A stretch of 14,650 nt of DNA from a bacterium (lineage in GTDB: Bacteria > Hydrogenedentota > Hydrogenedentia > Hydrogenedentiales > SLHB01), in contig JAAEQP010001349.1 of assembly GCA_024231375.1 (NCBI GenBank), forward strand, positions 1 to 14,650. Reading direction: 5' to 3'. Position numbers and translations under genes: made by a program. Below are positions 1-5,903 of the stretch, piece after piece (the first letter of the stretch is position 1; the number at the start of each line of letters is the position of its first letter). The notes below the pieces were generated by a model. It made no database searches. It was given only the letters and a program-made list of their open reading frames with translations, and was not told the origin of the DNA.

Positions 1-2
1 GC

Positions 3-119
3 GGCGAGACCGCCGAGATGAATCTCAAGATGGGGCACCAGGTTGAGCTTGCCCCATTCAGGAAACTGGTCTATGGGGCGAACCCCCACATCCGCGCATG
101 CCAACCCAATCGTTACTAA
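3..119 (+). CDS. Possible C-terminal end of a gene cut by the window edge
   Basis: Reading from base 3, the frame is open for 38 codons to a TAA at 117-119, while the other two + frames stop within the first 50 bases. Most codons end in G or C, as in the confident genes of this window, which favours real coding. The visible residues (starting GETAEMNLKMGHQ and ending HIRACQPNRY) do not match a family I recognise. No start is visible, so this could only be the tail of a gene that begins to the left. It is short enough that chance cannot be excluded. Confidence 0.35.
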   Translation, partial: GETAEMNLKMGHQVELAPFRKLVYGANPHIRACQPNRY

Positions 120-412
120 ATCAACCGACATTCGTAAGGATCTCTCGCGTGCACCGGTGCCGAAAACGCCCCCGTCACGGCCGGCCCACCAACCATGGAA
201 CTGAGTGAGACCTGAGTATAGCACGGGGCAAACCGCCACGCAATCGAGATCCCAACAGACAATCGGGCGTATCCTGAACGGGCCACGACACTTGCGAGGT
301 GACGTCCCAAACACGGCTGACCCGGCAGGCAGGGACGCGCATCGCTCCCGACTGACAAGCTCCACGGTGCCGAAATGCAGGCCATCGGAGGGCTTTCGGA
401 CGCCGCCAGGGT

Positions 413-441
413 TTGAACCAACAGGAACCGTGTGATAGGTT
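413..441 (+). promoter_or_regulatory. Weak sigma-70-like promoter candidate for the ridA operon
   Basis: TTGAAC at 413-418 and TAGGTT at 436-441 are separated by 17 bases, about 40 bases before the ridA start. The -35 resembles TTGACA but the -10 is poor. The -10 overlaps the right arm of an inverted repeat (423-429 with 438-444), so an operator or leader hairpin is an equally good reading. Confidence 0.25.
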
Positions 442-444
442 CCT
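423..444 (+). promoter_or_regulatory. Perfect 7-bp inverted repeat before ridA
   Basis: AGGAACC at 423-429 pairs exactly with GGTTCCT at 438-444 around an 8-base loop. It lies 39 bases before the ridA start codon. No T-run follows on the + strand, so it does not look like a standard terminator. A regulator site or a leader RNA hairpin is possible. Confidence 0.35.
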
Positions 445-482
445 TACCGGACCTCAAAGGATACCATCGAAAGGGAGCGCGT

Positions 483-869
483 ATGCAGAAACGGTGCATT
501 GTCTCGGAGAATGGCGCGCCGGCAGGCGGGCCGTACTCACACGCCGTGGCCGTGGGCAACTTGTTGTTTGTGTCGGGCCAGGCGCCCCTGGCGCGCGACG
601 GTAGCGGATACCACCCCGCCTCCTTCGAGGACGAGGTGCGTCTGACTCTCGACAACCTGCGCATCGTGCTCGAAGACGCGGGGTCGGGCCTGGAACACGT
701 CGCGAAGACACAGGTGTTTCTGGATGACATTGACAAGTTCGCGGCGTTCAACGAGATCTACGCCGGCTACTTTCCGGAGAACCCGCCGGCCAGGACGTGC
801 ATCCAAGCCGGACGGATTCCGTTGAGCATGCAGGTGGAGGTCGAAGCCATCGCCGTGATTCCGGAGTGA
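483..869 (+). CDS. ridA: RidA family reactive enamine/imine deaminase (YjgF/UK114)
   Basis: The 128-residue product matches the RidA/YjgF/UK114 family in length and along its whole sequence. RidA hydrolyses the reactive 2-aminoacrylate and related enamine/imine intermediates released by PLP enzymes such as threonine dehydratase, protecting cytosolic PLP enzymes. Visible family features are GPYSHAV near residue 19, the LFVSGQ strand, the N-L-x-x-V-L-x-x-A-G helix, and the C-terminal PARTC motif carrying the arginine that binds substrate carboxylate, followed by VEVEAIAV. The ATG at 483 is chosen because AGGGAG sits about 6 bases upstream and homologues start here; the frame is open further upstream but looks non-coding. 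It is the first gene of a short operon with the TPR-protease and methyltransferase genes. Archetypal RidA activity is likely, though other Rid subfamilies cannot be excluded. Confidence 0.95.
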   Translation: MQKRCIVSENGAPAGGPYSHAVAVGNLLFVSGQAPLARDGSGYHPASFEDEVRLTLDNLRIVLEDAGSGLEHVAKTQVFLDDIDKFAAFNEIYAGYFPENPPARTCIQAGRIPLSMQVEVEAIAVIPE

Positions 870-904
870 CCGCGGTCTTCCCACAAGGAGCGATGCCCCG
901 CGTT

Positions 905-2182
905 ATGCAGAATCGAACTATCCTCACGGCCTTTCTCGTTGTTCTGTGGACGGCCGCGCCCGTGTTTGCGCAGGCGCAACCCGAACCCGGCGAATCGCCC
1001 GCCGCGTACAACACCGCGGGCGTGGAAGCGTACAAGGCAAAGCAGTGGGAAGAGGCGATCGCCAATTTCGAGCGCGCCTACGAACTGGCCCTCGACAACG
1101 AGACGATTCGATCCAACCTGTGCAACGCGTACCATGCCTATGCCATCACGCTGGCCAACGGGGGCGATGTGGTTGGTGCCATCGGGCGGCTGGAACTGGC
1201 GATCAGCGTGAAGCCCGACAACCCCCTGCCTCTCATTCAACTCGGAGCCTGTTACCTGAAGGCGAAGATGACGTCCGACGCCATCTTCAAATTGGAGGAC
1301 GCCATCCAGCTTGCCCCGGAGAACGTGGACGCCCACGACTTGCTGGGCGATGCATACTACGAGGACCATGATGTCCCTGCCGCGCTGGCGGAATGGGAGT
1401 ATGTGCAGGAGGTGGCGCCGGATCGTCCGGGCGTGGCGCAGAAGCTGGAGAAGGCGTACCGGGAAGACGCGGAAGAGCACGACTACCGAAAGACGCAGTC
1501 GCGCAATTTTCAGATCAGTTTCGAGCGTGGTACGTCCGGTGGCGACCTGCGCAAAGTGTTGACAGCCTGCGAACGCGCGTACCGGGACATTGGCCGCAAG
1601 TTCGGCGGCGTCTATCCCCCGACGCCGATCCAGGTGATCCTCAACACGGCGGAAGACTTCGAGAAGGTGACGCTGCTGGGCGAGCATGTGGGTGCCGTTT
1701 ACGACGGCAAGATCAGGGTGCCTATCACGGATCGATCGGGCCGGAGTATTTCGGACGAAGAACTGACCCGGCGCCTCTACCACGAGTACACGCACGTTGT
1801 GGTGCGGTATTGGGTGGACGACAACGTTCCGTGGTGGTTGAACGAGGGCCTCGCGGAGACCTTCTCCCGGGACGGATTGAGCCCGCGTGATTCGGAAACC
1901 CTGCAACTGGCCAAGGAAGAAGGTCTGTTGTTCGGACTGGGCGATCTTCAGGAAGGTCAGTTGATGAAACTGGATCCGACCCTGTTGCATCTGGCGTACA
2001 TACAGTCCCACGCAACGGTCCGCTTCATGTGGGACAAGTTTGGGCTCCGTTCGCTCACGCTCATGCTGAACGCCATGGCGGAAGACGAAAATCCGGAGCG
2101 GGCCTTGTTGCGCGCCTACCGGCTGAAGTACGACCAGTTGCAGAAAGAGGTCGCCGCGCGCATCGGTAAGGTGAAGCGGTAG
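905..2182 (+). CDS. Exported TPR protein with HExxH (peptidase MA-like) metalloprotease domain
   Basis: The product has about 425 residues. It opens with a signal peptide (MQNRTILTAF, then a hydrophobic core ending near VFAQAQ). Residues about 31-185 hold four or five tetratricopeptide repeats, recognisable by the A-Y-x-x-G-x...A-I-x-x-F-E-x-A and P-D-N-x...L-G-x-x-Y patterns. The C-terminal half resembles the peptidase MA-like gluzincin domain: HEYTH at 293-297 would bind zinc, and WWLNEGLAE at 311-318 supplies the third ligand, probably Glu314. It is probably a periplasmic or surface protease or chaperone; the substrate is unknown. Start choice is uncertain: AAGGAG at 885-890 is 2 bases from ATG 893 and 14 from ATG 905, and a GTG at 866 overlaps the ridA stop. 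ATG 905 gives the cleanest signal peptide. Confidence 0.88.
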   Translation: MQNRTILTAFLVVLWTAAPVFAQAQPEPGESPAAYNTAGVEAYKAKQWEEAIANFERAYELALDNETIRSNLCNAYHAYAITLANGGDVVGAIGRLELAISVKPDNPLPLIQLGACYLKAKMTSDAIFKLEDAIQLAPENVDAHDLLGDAYYEDHDVPAALAEWEYVQEVAPDRPGVAQKLEKAYREDAEEHDYRKTQSRNFQISFERGTSGGDLRKVLTACERAYRDIGRKFGGVYPPTPIQVILNTAEDFEKVTLLGEHVGAVYDGKIRVPITDRSGRSISDEELTRRLYHEYTHVVVRYWVDDNVPWWLNEGLAETFSRDGLSPRDSETLQLAKEEGLLFGLGDLQEGQLMKLDPTLLHLAYIQSHATVRFMWDKFGLRSLTLMLNAMAEDENPERALLRAYRLKYDQLQKEVAARIGKVKR

Positions 2183-2200
2183 CTGTCAGGGGAGGGGGAC

Positions 2201-3022
2201 ATGGGGCTGTTGGGCGCGCTGGGGCAAGCCGTGAAGCGTAGGCTCATAGCCGCATTCACCAAGCCCCTGATCCGGATGCAGTACGAGTACCTCAGCAAGA
2301 TCGACGAGGAGGCCGAGGTCACCTTCCTGAACTACGGGTACGAGGACGCCGACGCACCCGCCCCCGAATTGCCTCTCGAGGACGAACCCAACCGGTTCGC
2401 CATTCAACTCTACCACCATCTGGCGGAGGCCGTAGACCTTGAAGGACTGGACGTGTTGGAGGTGGGGTGCGGGCGCGGTGGCGGCGCGGCGTTCATCAAG
2501 CGGCACCACAAAGCGCGGACCGTGATGGGGGTCGATTTCTGTCGCGGCGCAGTGGACTTCTGCAAGCAGACGTACCAGGAGCCAGGCCTGCGGTTTTCAC
2601 TAGGCGACGCCGAGGACCTGAAGTTCGAGGACGCGTCCTTCGACGTGGTCGTGAACGTGGAGTCCTCCCATTGCTACAACGCACTCAGTCCCTTTCTCGA
2701 CGGCGTGTTTCGCGTGCTGAAGCCGGGGGGGCATTTTCTATACACGGATTTTCGCAATCGTGATCGCGTGGACCGGCTGGCGGCGCGCTTGCGCGAAACG
2801 GACGCGTCCATGGTTCGAGAGTGGGATATCACGGACCGCGTTCTTGCTTCGTTAGACCTGGACCAGGAGCGGAAGCTCGATCTGATCCATCGCGTGGTAC
2901 CGGAACAGAAGCAGGATGCGGTAAAGGTGTTCGCGGGCATCAGAGGCACCACGGTCTACGAGGGATTCAAGAGCGGGGACATTCGGTACCTGAGCTTTGT
3001 GCTTCAGAAGGCGGAGAGGTAG
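2201..3022 (+). CDS. Class I SAM-dependent methyltransferase, phthiotriol dimycocerosate methyltransferase-like
   Basis: A 273-residue cytoplasmic methyltransferase. Motif I, VLEVGCGRGGG, lies at about residues 85-95 and would bind S-adenosylmethionine. The acidic end of strand 2 (GVDFCRGAVDFC), the GDAEDLKF motif and FDVVVNVESSHCY follow in the usual order, then VLKPGGHFLYTDF. The F-L-N-Y-G-Y-E region, DEPNRFAIQLYHH, the GGGA glycine run and the NVESSHCY block recall the mycobacterial Rv2952 family, which O-methylates the phthiotriol of surface waxes. The true substrate here is unknown; another hydroxylated lipid or polyketide-like metabolite is plausible (inference). A strong AGGGGAGG sits 6 bases before the ATG. 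It follows the TPR-protease gene by 18 bases, so they are probably co-transcribed. It ends 21 bases from the convergent GGDEF gene. Confidence 0.92.
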   Translation: MGLLGALGQAVKRRLIAAFTKPLIRMQYEYLSKIDEEAEVTFLNYGYEDADAPAPELPLEDEPNRFAIQLYHHLAEAVDLEGLDVLEVGCGRGGGAAFIKRHHKARTVMGVDFCRGAVDFCKQTYQEPGLRFSLGDAEDLKFEDASFDVVVNVESSHCYNALSPFLDGVFRVLKPGGHFLYTDFRNRDRVDRLAARLRETDASMVREWDITDRVLASLDLDQERKLDLIHRVVPEQKQDAVKVFAGIRGTTVYEGFKSGDIRYLSFVLQKAER

Positions 3023-3043
3023 AAGGGCCGGTCGCACAGCCGT

Positions 3044-3982
3044 CTACTTGCGGCGGTCAATGACGAAGTTCGATCCCTCGCCCTTCTTGGCGACGGACTT
3101 CATTTCGCTCACGCGGGTCACCAGTTCGGCGATGTGCGTGATTTCGGAGATGTGGGTGTCCACCACGCCGATGCTGCACGCCATGATGGGGTACTGCCTC
3201 GCATTGCCCTGCCGGTCTTTCGCCTGGATACATCCGCTCGCACGGTCGTCTTCGTCGTAGAAGCTTCGTACGACCAAGTCGAAGCTCTGGGTGACAGCTT
3301 CGCAGGCTTGCATGGCCAAGTCGGGGGGGGTGATGAATACGAAGTCGTCGCCGCCGATGTGGCCCACGTACGTGTCGTCGCTGCCCAAGGTGCGGATGGC
3401 GTTCACCATGAGCCGGGCCGTCATGCGCAGCACCTCGTCGCCCCGGGAGAATCCGTACTTGTCGTTGTAGGCCTTGAACCCGTCCAGGTCCAAGTAGCAG
3501 AAGGCGAATGCAACTCCCTGCGACAGACGATGCTCGGCCTCGTGGTTGATCGTGAGATTGCCGGGCAGACCGGTCAAGGGGTTGGCGTTGACGTCGCGTT
3601 GAGCCCGGGCCCAGCAGATGCGGATGCGGGAGAGAAGTTCCTCGCGGGAGAAGGGCTCGACCACATAGTCGTCAGCAGGGATGGCGTCCCAATCCACGTT
3701 TGCTTCCACAGACCCCTTGTCAATGACAAGAACCGCGGGGAGATGGCCGTAGACGTTGTCGCTCTTGACTTCCTCGAGCAGAGATCGCCCTTCACGCACC
3801 ATGGTTCCGTGTTGGATGACGAGGCACCGGGGCGGGTCGGCGTAGAACATGTCGAGCGCCTGCTGGGGGGAGGTGGTCGTGCGGACCTCGAACTGGCTGC
3901 CGGCTAGGGCTTCTTCGATCTCGGCGATCACGGCTTCGCGCGAATCGACCACCAGGGTCACAAGTCTGGACATGCCGGCCAT
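3044..3982 (-). CDS. Degenerate receiver domain fused to GGDEF (diguanylate cyclase-like) domain
   Basis: The product has 312 residues. Residues about 6-120 follow a response-regulator fold, but the phospho-acceptor Asp position is Gln57 (in CLVIQHG), the conserved Thr/Ser position is Asp88, and the K-P-F lysine is Glu109 (VEPF). Phosphorylation is therefore unlikely. Residues about 134-310 form a GGDEF domain: NPLTGLPGN, the metal-binding YLDLDGFKAYND (Asp165, Asn173, Asp174), GFSRGDEVL, and GGDDF at 210-214 in place of GGDEF. The inhibitory RxxD site five residues before the signature is absent. It may make cyclic di-GMP, or only bind GTP. Start ATG 3982 lies 6 bases after the HDOD stop, with GGGGGAA upstream; ATG 3973 is an alternative. 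Last gene of the three-gene signalling operon. Confidence 0.92.
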   Translation of the reverse strand: MAGMSRLVTLVVDSREAVIAEIEEALAGSQFEVRTTTSPQQALDMFYADPPRCLVIQHGTMVREGRSLLEEVKSDNVYGHLPAVLVIDKGSVEANVDWDAIPADDYVVEPFSREELLSRIRICWARAQRDVNANPLTGLPGNLTINHEAEHRLSQGVAFAFCYLDLDGFKAYNDKYGFSRGDEVLRMTARLMVNAIRTLGSDDTYVGHIGGDDFVFITPPDLAMQACEAVTQSFDLVVRSFYDEDDRASGCIQAKDRQGNARQYPIMACSIGVVDTHISEITHIAELVTRVSEMKSVAKKGEGSNFVIDRRK

Positions 3983-3988
3983 CGTGAA

Positions 3989-4855
3989 TCATTCCCCCAA
4001 CGTGAGCACGTCGATGCCTCGCGAGAACTCCGAGTCTACTTCTTCGAGAATGGTGTCAAGATCCTGGAATGAGATCCTCAGGCTCTGAAATGCCTCATGG
4101 TCCAGTGTGGGCATGCTATCGTCGCCGGGCCATCCGTAGCCCATGCCGCGGGACAGGATGTCGGCCACGTGCACGATGGCGACGACGTCTTTGCACTCTT
4201 TGGCCAGGTCGGGCCGATGGTGGTACGTGATGGGTTCGGCCAAGCGCGCCGGGAAATGCCATTCGTTGGCGACCCAACTGGCCACGCGGGCGTGGTCGAC
4301 GTACAGCGCATCGCGCTCGGCCACGGAAACGTGGCATCGCTTCTCGACGGCGGCATCCATCATGTCGCAGTAGGCTTCCGGCATCATCACAGTCAGGATG
4401 ACCTTGCCCAGATCGTGCAGGAGGCCGGCAACCATGATTTCCTCGGGGTCGCTCATGTCCGTTTGGAGGGCCAATCGCCGACTGAAAAGCGCGGTGCCAA
4501 GCGAGTGCTGCCAGAGACCTTGTCCATGGGCGGCAATCGTGTCGAACACGGCCGTGCCCAAGACAAGACCCTTGATGACGCTGAATCCGAGGAGCACCAC
4601 GGCGTGCGTGACGGACGAGATGCGCCCCGGAAACCCGTAGAAGGGGGAGTTCACCAGCCGCAGGACCTTCGCACTAAGCACTTGGTCCTTCGCGATGAGG
4701 TCGGCCACATCGGCGGCGCTCGAATCCGCACTCTCGGTCATCTTGGAGATCTTCTTCAAGATGCCCGGAAGGGTTGGCAGGTTGGCCACCTCGACGACGC
4801 GTTGTTCCAGTTTTTCCGCAGGTTCCACGGGTTTTCTGGGGTCCTTGTCGGTCAT
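3989..4855 (-). CDS. HDOD domain signalling protein
   Basis: A 288-residue soluble protein almost wholly made of an HDOD domain. The typical opening LPTLPGILKKI is at 26-36, then IAKDQVLSAKVLRLVNSPFYG at 54-74 and ISSVTHAVVLLGFSVIKGLVLG at 79-100. Many HDOD domains have lost the metal site, but this one keeps His117, His147-Asp148 (LLHDLGK), His188, His212-His213 and Asp232, in an order like HD phosphohydrolases. HDOD proteins act in signalling, often beside chemotaxis, cyclic-di-GMP or stress systems; catalysis here is possible but unproven. The ATG overlaps the stop of the upstream small gene in ATGA, suggesting translational coupling, and its own ribosome binding site is weak. The GGDEF gene follows after 6 bases. 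Confidence 0.93.
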   Translation of the reverse strand: MTDKDPRKPVEPAEKLEQRVVEVANLPTLPGILKKISKMTESADSSAADVADLIAKDQVLSAKVLRLVNSPFYGFPGRISSVTHAVVLLGFSVIKGLVLGTAVFDTIAAHGQGLWQHSLGTALFSRRLALQTDMSDPEEIMVAGLLHDLGKVILTVMMPEAYCDMMDAAVEKRCHVSVAERDALYVDHARVASWVANEWHFPARLAEPITYHHRPDLAKECKDVVAIVHVADILSRGMGYGWPGDDSMPTLDHEAFQSLRISFQDLDTILEEVDSEFSRGIDVLTLGE

Positions 4856-5139
4856 GGCGTCGCTATCCGTTGTTCGATGGCTGCTTTGATCTGGAGCATG
4901 ACGGGATCGTCAACCTCGGAGAACCGACGATCCAAGTCGGCAAGACGCTTCGCACGGGCGGCCACGTCGGCCTCCCCGCCCTCCACTTGAACGACTTCGA
5001 TCCCGTTTTCAATCAAACGGTCGATCAGGGCTTCGGTGAGCGGGGTGCCCTTCGGGCACAGGACAGCCCCCCCTTGGTTCGCGACAGGCTCGGACAAAAT
5101 CTGCCCCGGGACCGCCTCGCTCAGAAAAATCTGCTCCAC
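4852..5139 (-). CDS. Small protein resembling the N-terminal domain of HD-GYP proteins
   Basis: A 95-residue protein beginning (M)EQIFLSEAVPGQILSEPV. The pattern PGQIL-x-x-P-V-x-x-x-G-x-V-L-x-x-K-G-T-P-L-T-x-x-x-I-x-x-L-x-x-x-G-I-x-x-V-x-V matches the small domain often found before HD-GYP phosphodiesterase domains; here it stands alone, with a charged helical tail from about residue 50. It could be an adaptor for the HDOD protein encoded next, whose ATG overlaps its stop codon (inference). The GTG at 5139 is chosen because AGGAGG ends 7 bases before it. A TTG at 5166 lies in frame but coincides with the -10 box, upstream of the expected transcript start, so it cannot be the start if that promoter is used. 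Confidence 0.8.
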   Translation of the reverse strand: MEQIFLSEAVPGQILSEPVANQGGAVLCPKGTPLTEALIDRLIENGIEVVQVEGGEADVAARAKRLADLDRRFSEVDDPVMLQIKAAIEQRIATP

Positions 5140-5165
5140 GCCCTTCCCTCCTCGTTGGTCACCCA

Positions 5166-5194
5166 ATTGTATGCGCTAACTGGCCGTCTGTCAA
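5166..5194 (-). promoter_or_regulatory. Near-consensus sigma-70 promoter of the HDOD/GGDEF operon
   Basis: On the - strand, TTGACA (5194-5189) and TACAAT (5171-5166) are separated by exactly 17 bases. The -35 is a perfect match and the -10 matches five of six positions. The transcript should begin near 5158-5160, giving a leader of about 20 bases that contains AGGAGG and the GTG start at 5139. This is the strongest promoter visible in the window. Confidence 0.8.
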
Positions 5195-5292
5195 AGGGTA
5201 GTGCGGGCCCAAGCGGAAATGGACGGAACAAGCGAGATGGGGTAAGCTGTCCTCATGCTGGCTCGGGTGGCGGGGCGTAGGGAGGGCCGGAA

Positions 5293-5889
5293 ATGCGTTG
5301 GTGTTGGCTCATAGCCGCTGTGGCGGCGGTCTTGGCGGGATGCGCGGGACTGCGCCCGCCGGTCGATCTTGGTTCGCTGGAAGCTCCCGGCGGGCAGCGG
5401 GTGGGAACACACCGCTCCTGGCGTCTCGATCCGGAGGGATCGCTGGAGAGGGCCCTGGGGCAGGGCGCCCAGGGCACGGGGTTTGCCTTCATCCCTGACC
5501 TGGTGGCCCGCGACGTGGACTTGGAGGCCACGGTGCGGCCCGGCGCGGGCACGGTCGGCCTTGTTCTACGGGCGACCGGAAAATCGATCAAGAACGTGTC
5601 TTTGCATGCGGTTACACTCCATCAAGGCGGCGTGTCGCTGTGGCTGCACAACGAAAACGGCTGGCGCGCCGTCCACAACTACCTGCTACCCGTCGACCCC
5701 GCCGTCAAGCATACCTTGCGTGTTCGTGCACGCGGCGATACAATCGCCGTCACGTTGGACAAGAAGAGTCTGTTCAAGGCGCGTAGCGTCAGTCTCAACC
5801 ATCCCGGACGGGTGGGCGTGTGTTGCAGCGGGGGGCGGTGTGCCATCCTGAGTCTCCGATGCCGAACGCTTGACCGCAACGCGTCCTAG
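5293..5889 (+). CDS. Small lipoprotein with probable concanavalin-like beta-sandwich
   Basis: A 198-residue protein with a lipoprotein signal: MRWC, a hydrophobic segment, and the lipobox LAGC, so Cys17 would be acylated and the protein anchored to a membrane. The rest is beta-rich. The segments FAFIPDLVARDVDLEATVRPGAG, VGLVLRATG, VSLWLHNENGW, HTLRVRARGDTIAVTLDKKSLFKA and HPGRVGVCCSGG follow the order of LamG/DUF1080-type jelly-roll domains, in which strands describe an extended chain, a small 'ligand' strand and a closing G-x-V-G strand. A carbohydrate-binding role is possible but only inferred. The C-terminal tail is unusually cysteine-rich (four Cys in VCCSGGRCAILSLRC). GGAGGG sits 6 bases before the ATG. 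It starts a three-gene run, with the next gene 14 bases downstream. Confidence 0.8.
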   Translation: MRWCWLIAAVAAVLAGCAGLRPPVDLGSLEAPGGQRVGTHRSWRLDPEGSLERALGQGAQGTGFAFIPDLVARDVDLEATVRPGAGTVGLVLRATGKSIKNVSLHAVTLHQGGVSLWLHNENGWRAVHNYLLPVDPAVKHTLRVRARGDTIAVTLDKKSLFKARSVSLNHPGRVGVCCSGGRCAILSLRCRTLDRNAS

Positions 5890-5903
5890 AGGGGGAATCA
5901 CCG

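Larger units (their letters stand above)
120..482. other. Non-coding stretch upstream of ridA
   Basis: I find no convincing gene here. The short open frames lack ribosome binding sites and recognisable sequence, and the long - strand frame reaching into ridA is antisense to it. The stretch contains a perfect 10-base palindrome at 151-160 (gcaccggtgc), a 7-bp inverted repeat at 423-444, and a weak promoter candidate overlapping that repeat. It most likely holds the leader and promoter of the ridA operon. Confidence 0.5.

Noticed and set aside
400..425. A tRNA T-arm-like GGTTCAAACC on the - strand
   Set aside because: The flanking bases do not form the 5-bp T-stem, and no acceptor stem or anticodon arm can be drawn around it.
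205..435. A short + strand gene before ridA
   Set aside because: No ribosome binding site, no hydrophobic or domain pattern, and a codon make-up unlike the neighbours.
767..2011. A 414-residue open frame on the - strand opposite the TPR-protease gene
   Set aside because: It is antisense to a gene with clear TPR and HExxH motifs, shows no recognisable domain, and is the kind of long frame that high third-position GC creates.
3023..3043. A terminator between the methyltransferase and GGDEF genes
   Set aside because: Only 21 bases separate the convergent stops and no stem-loop with a T-run can be formed there.
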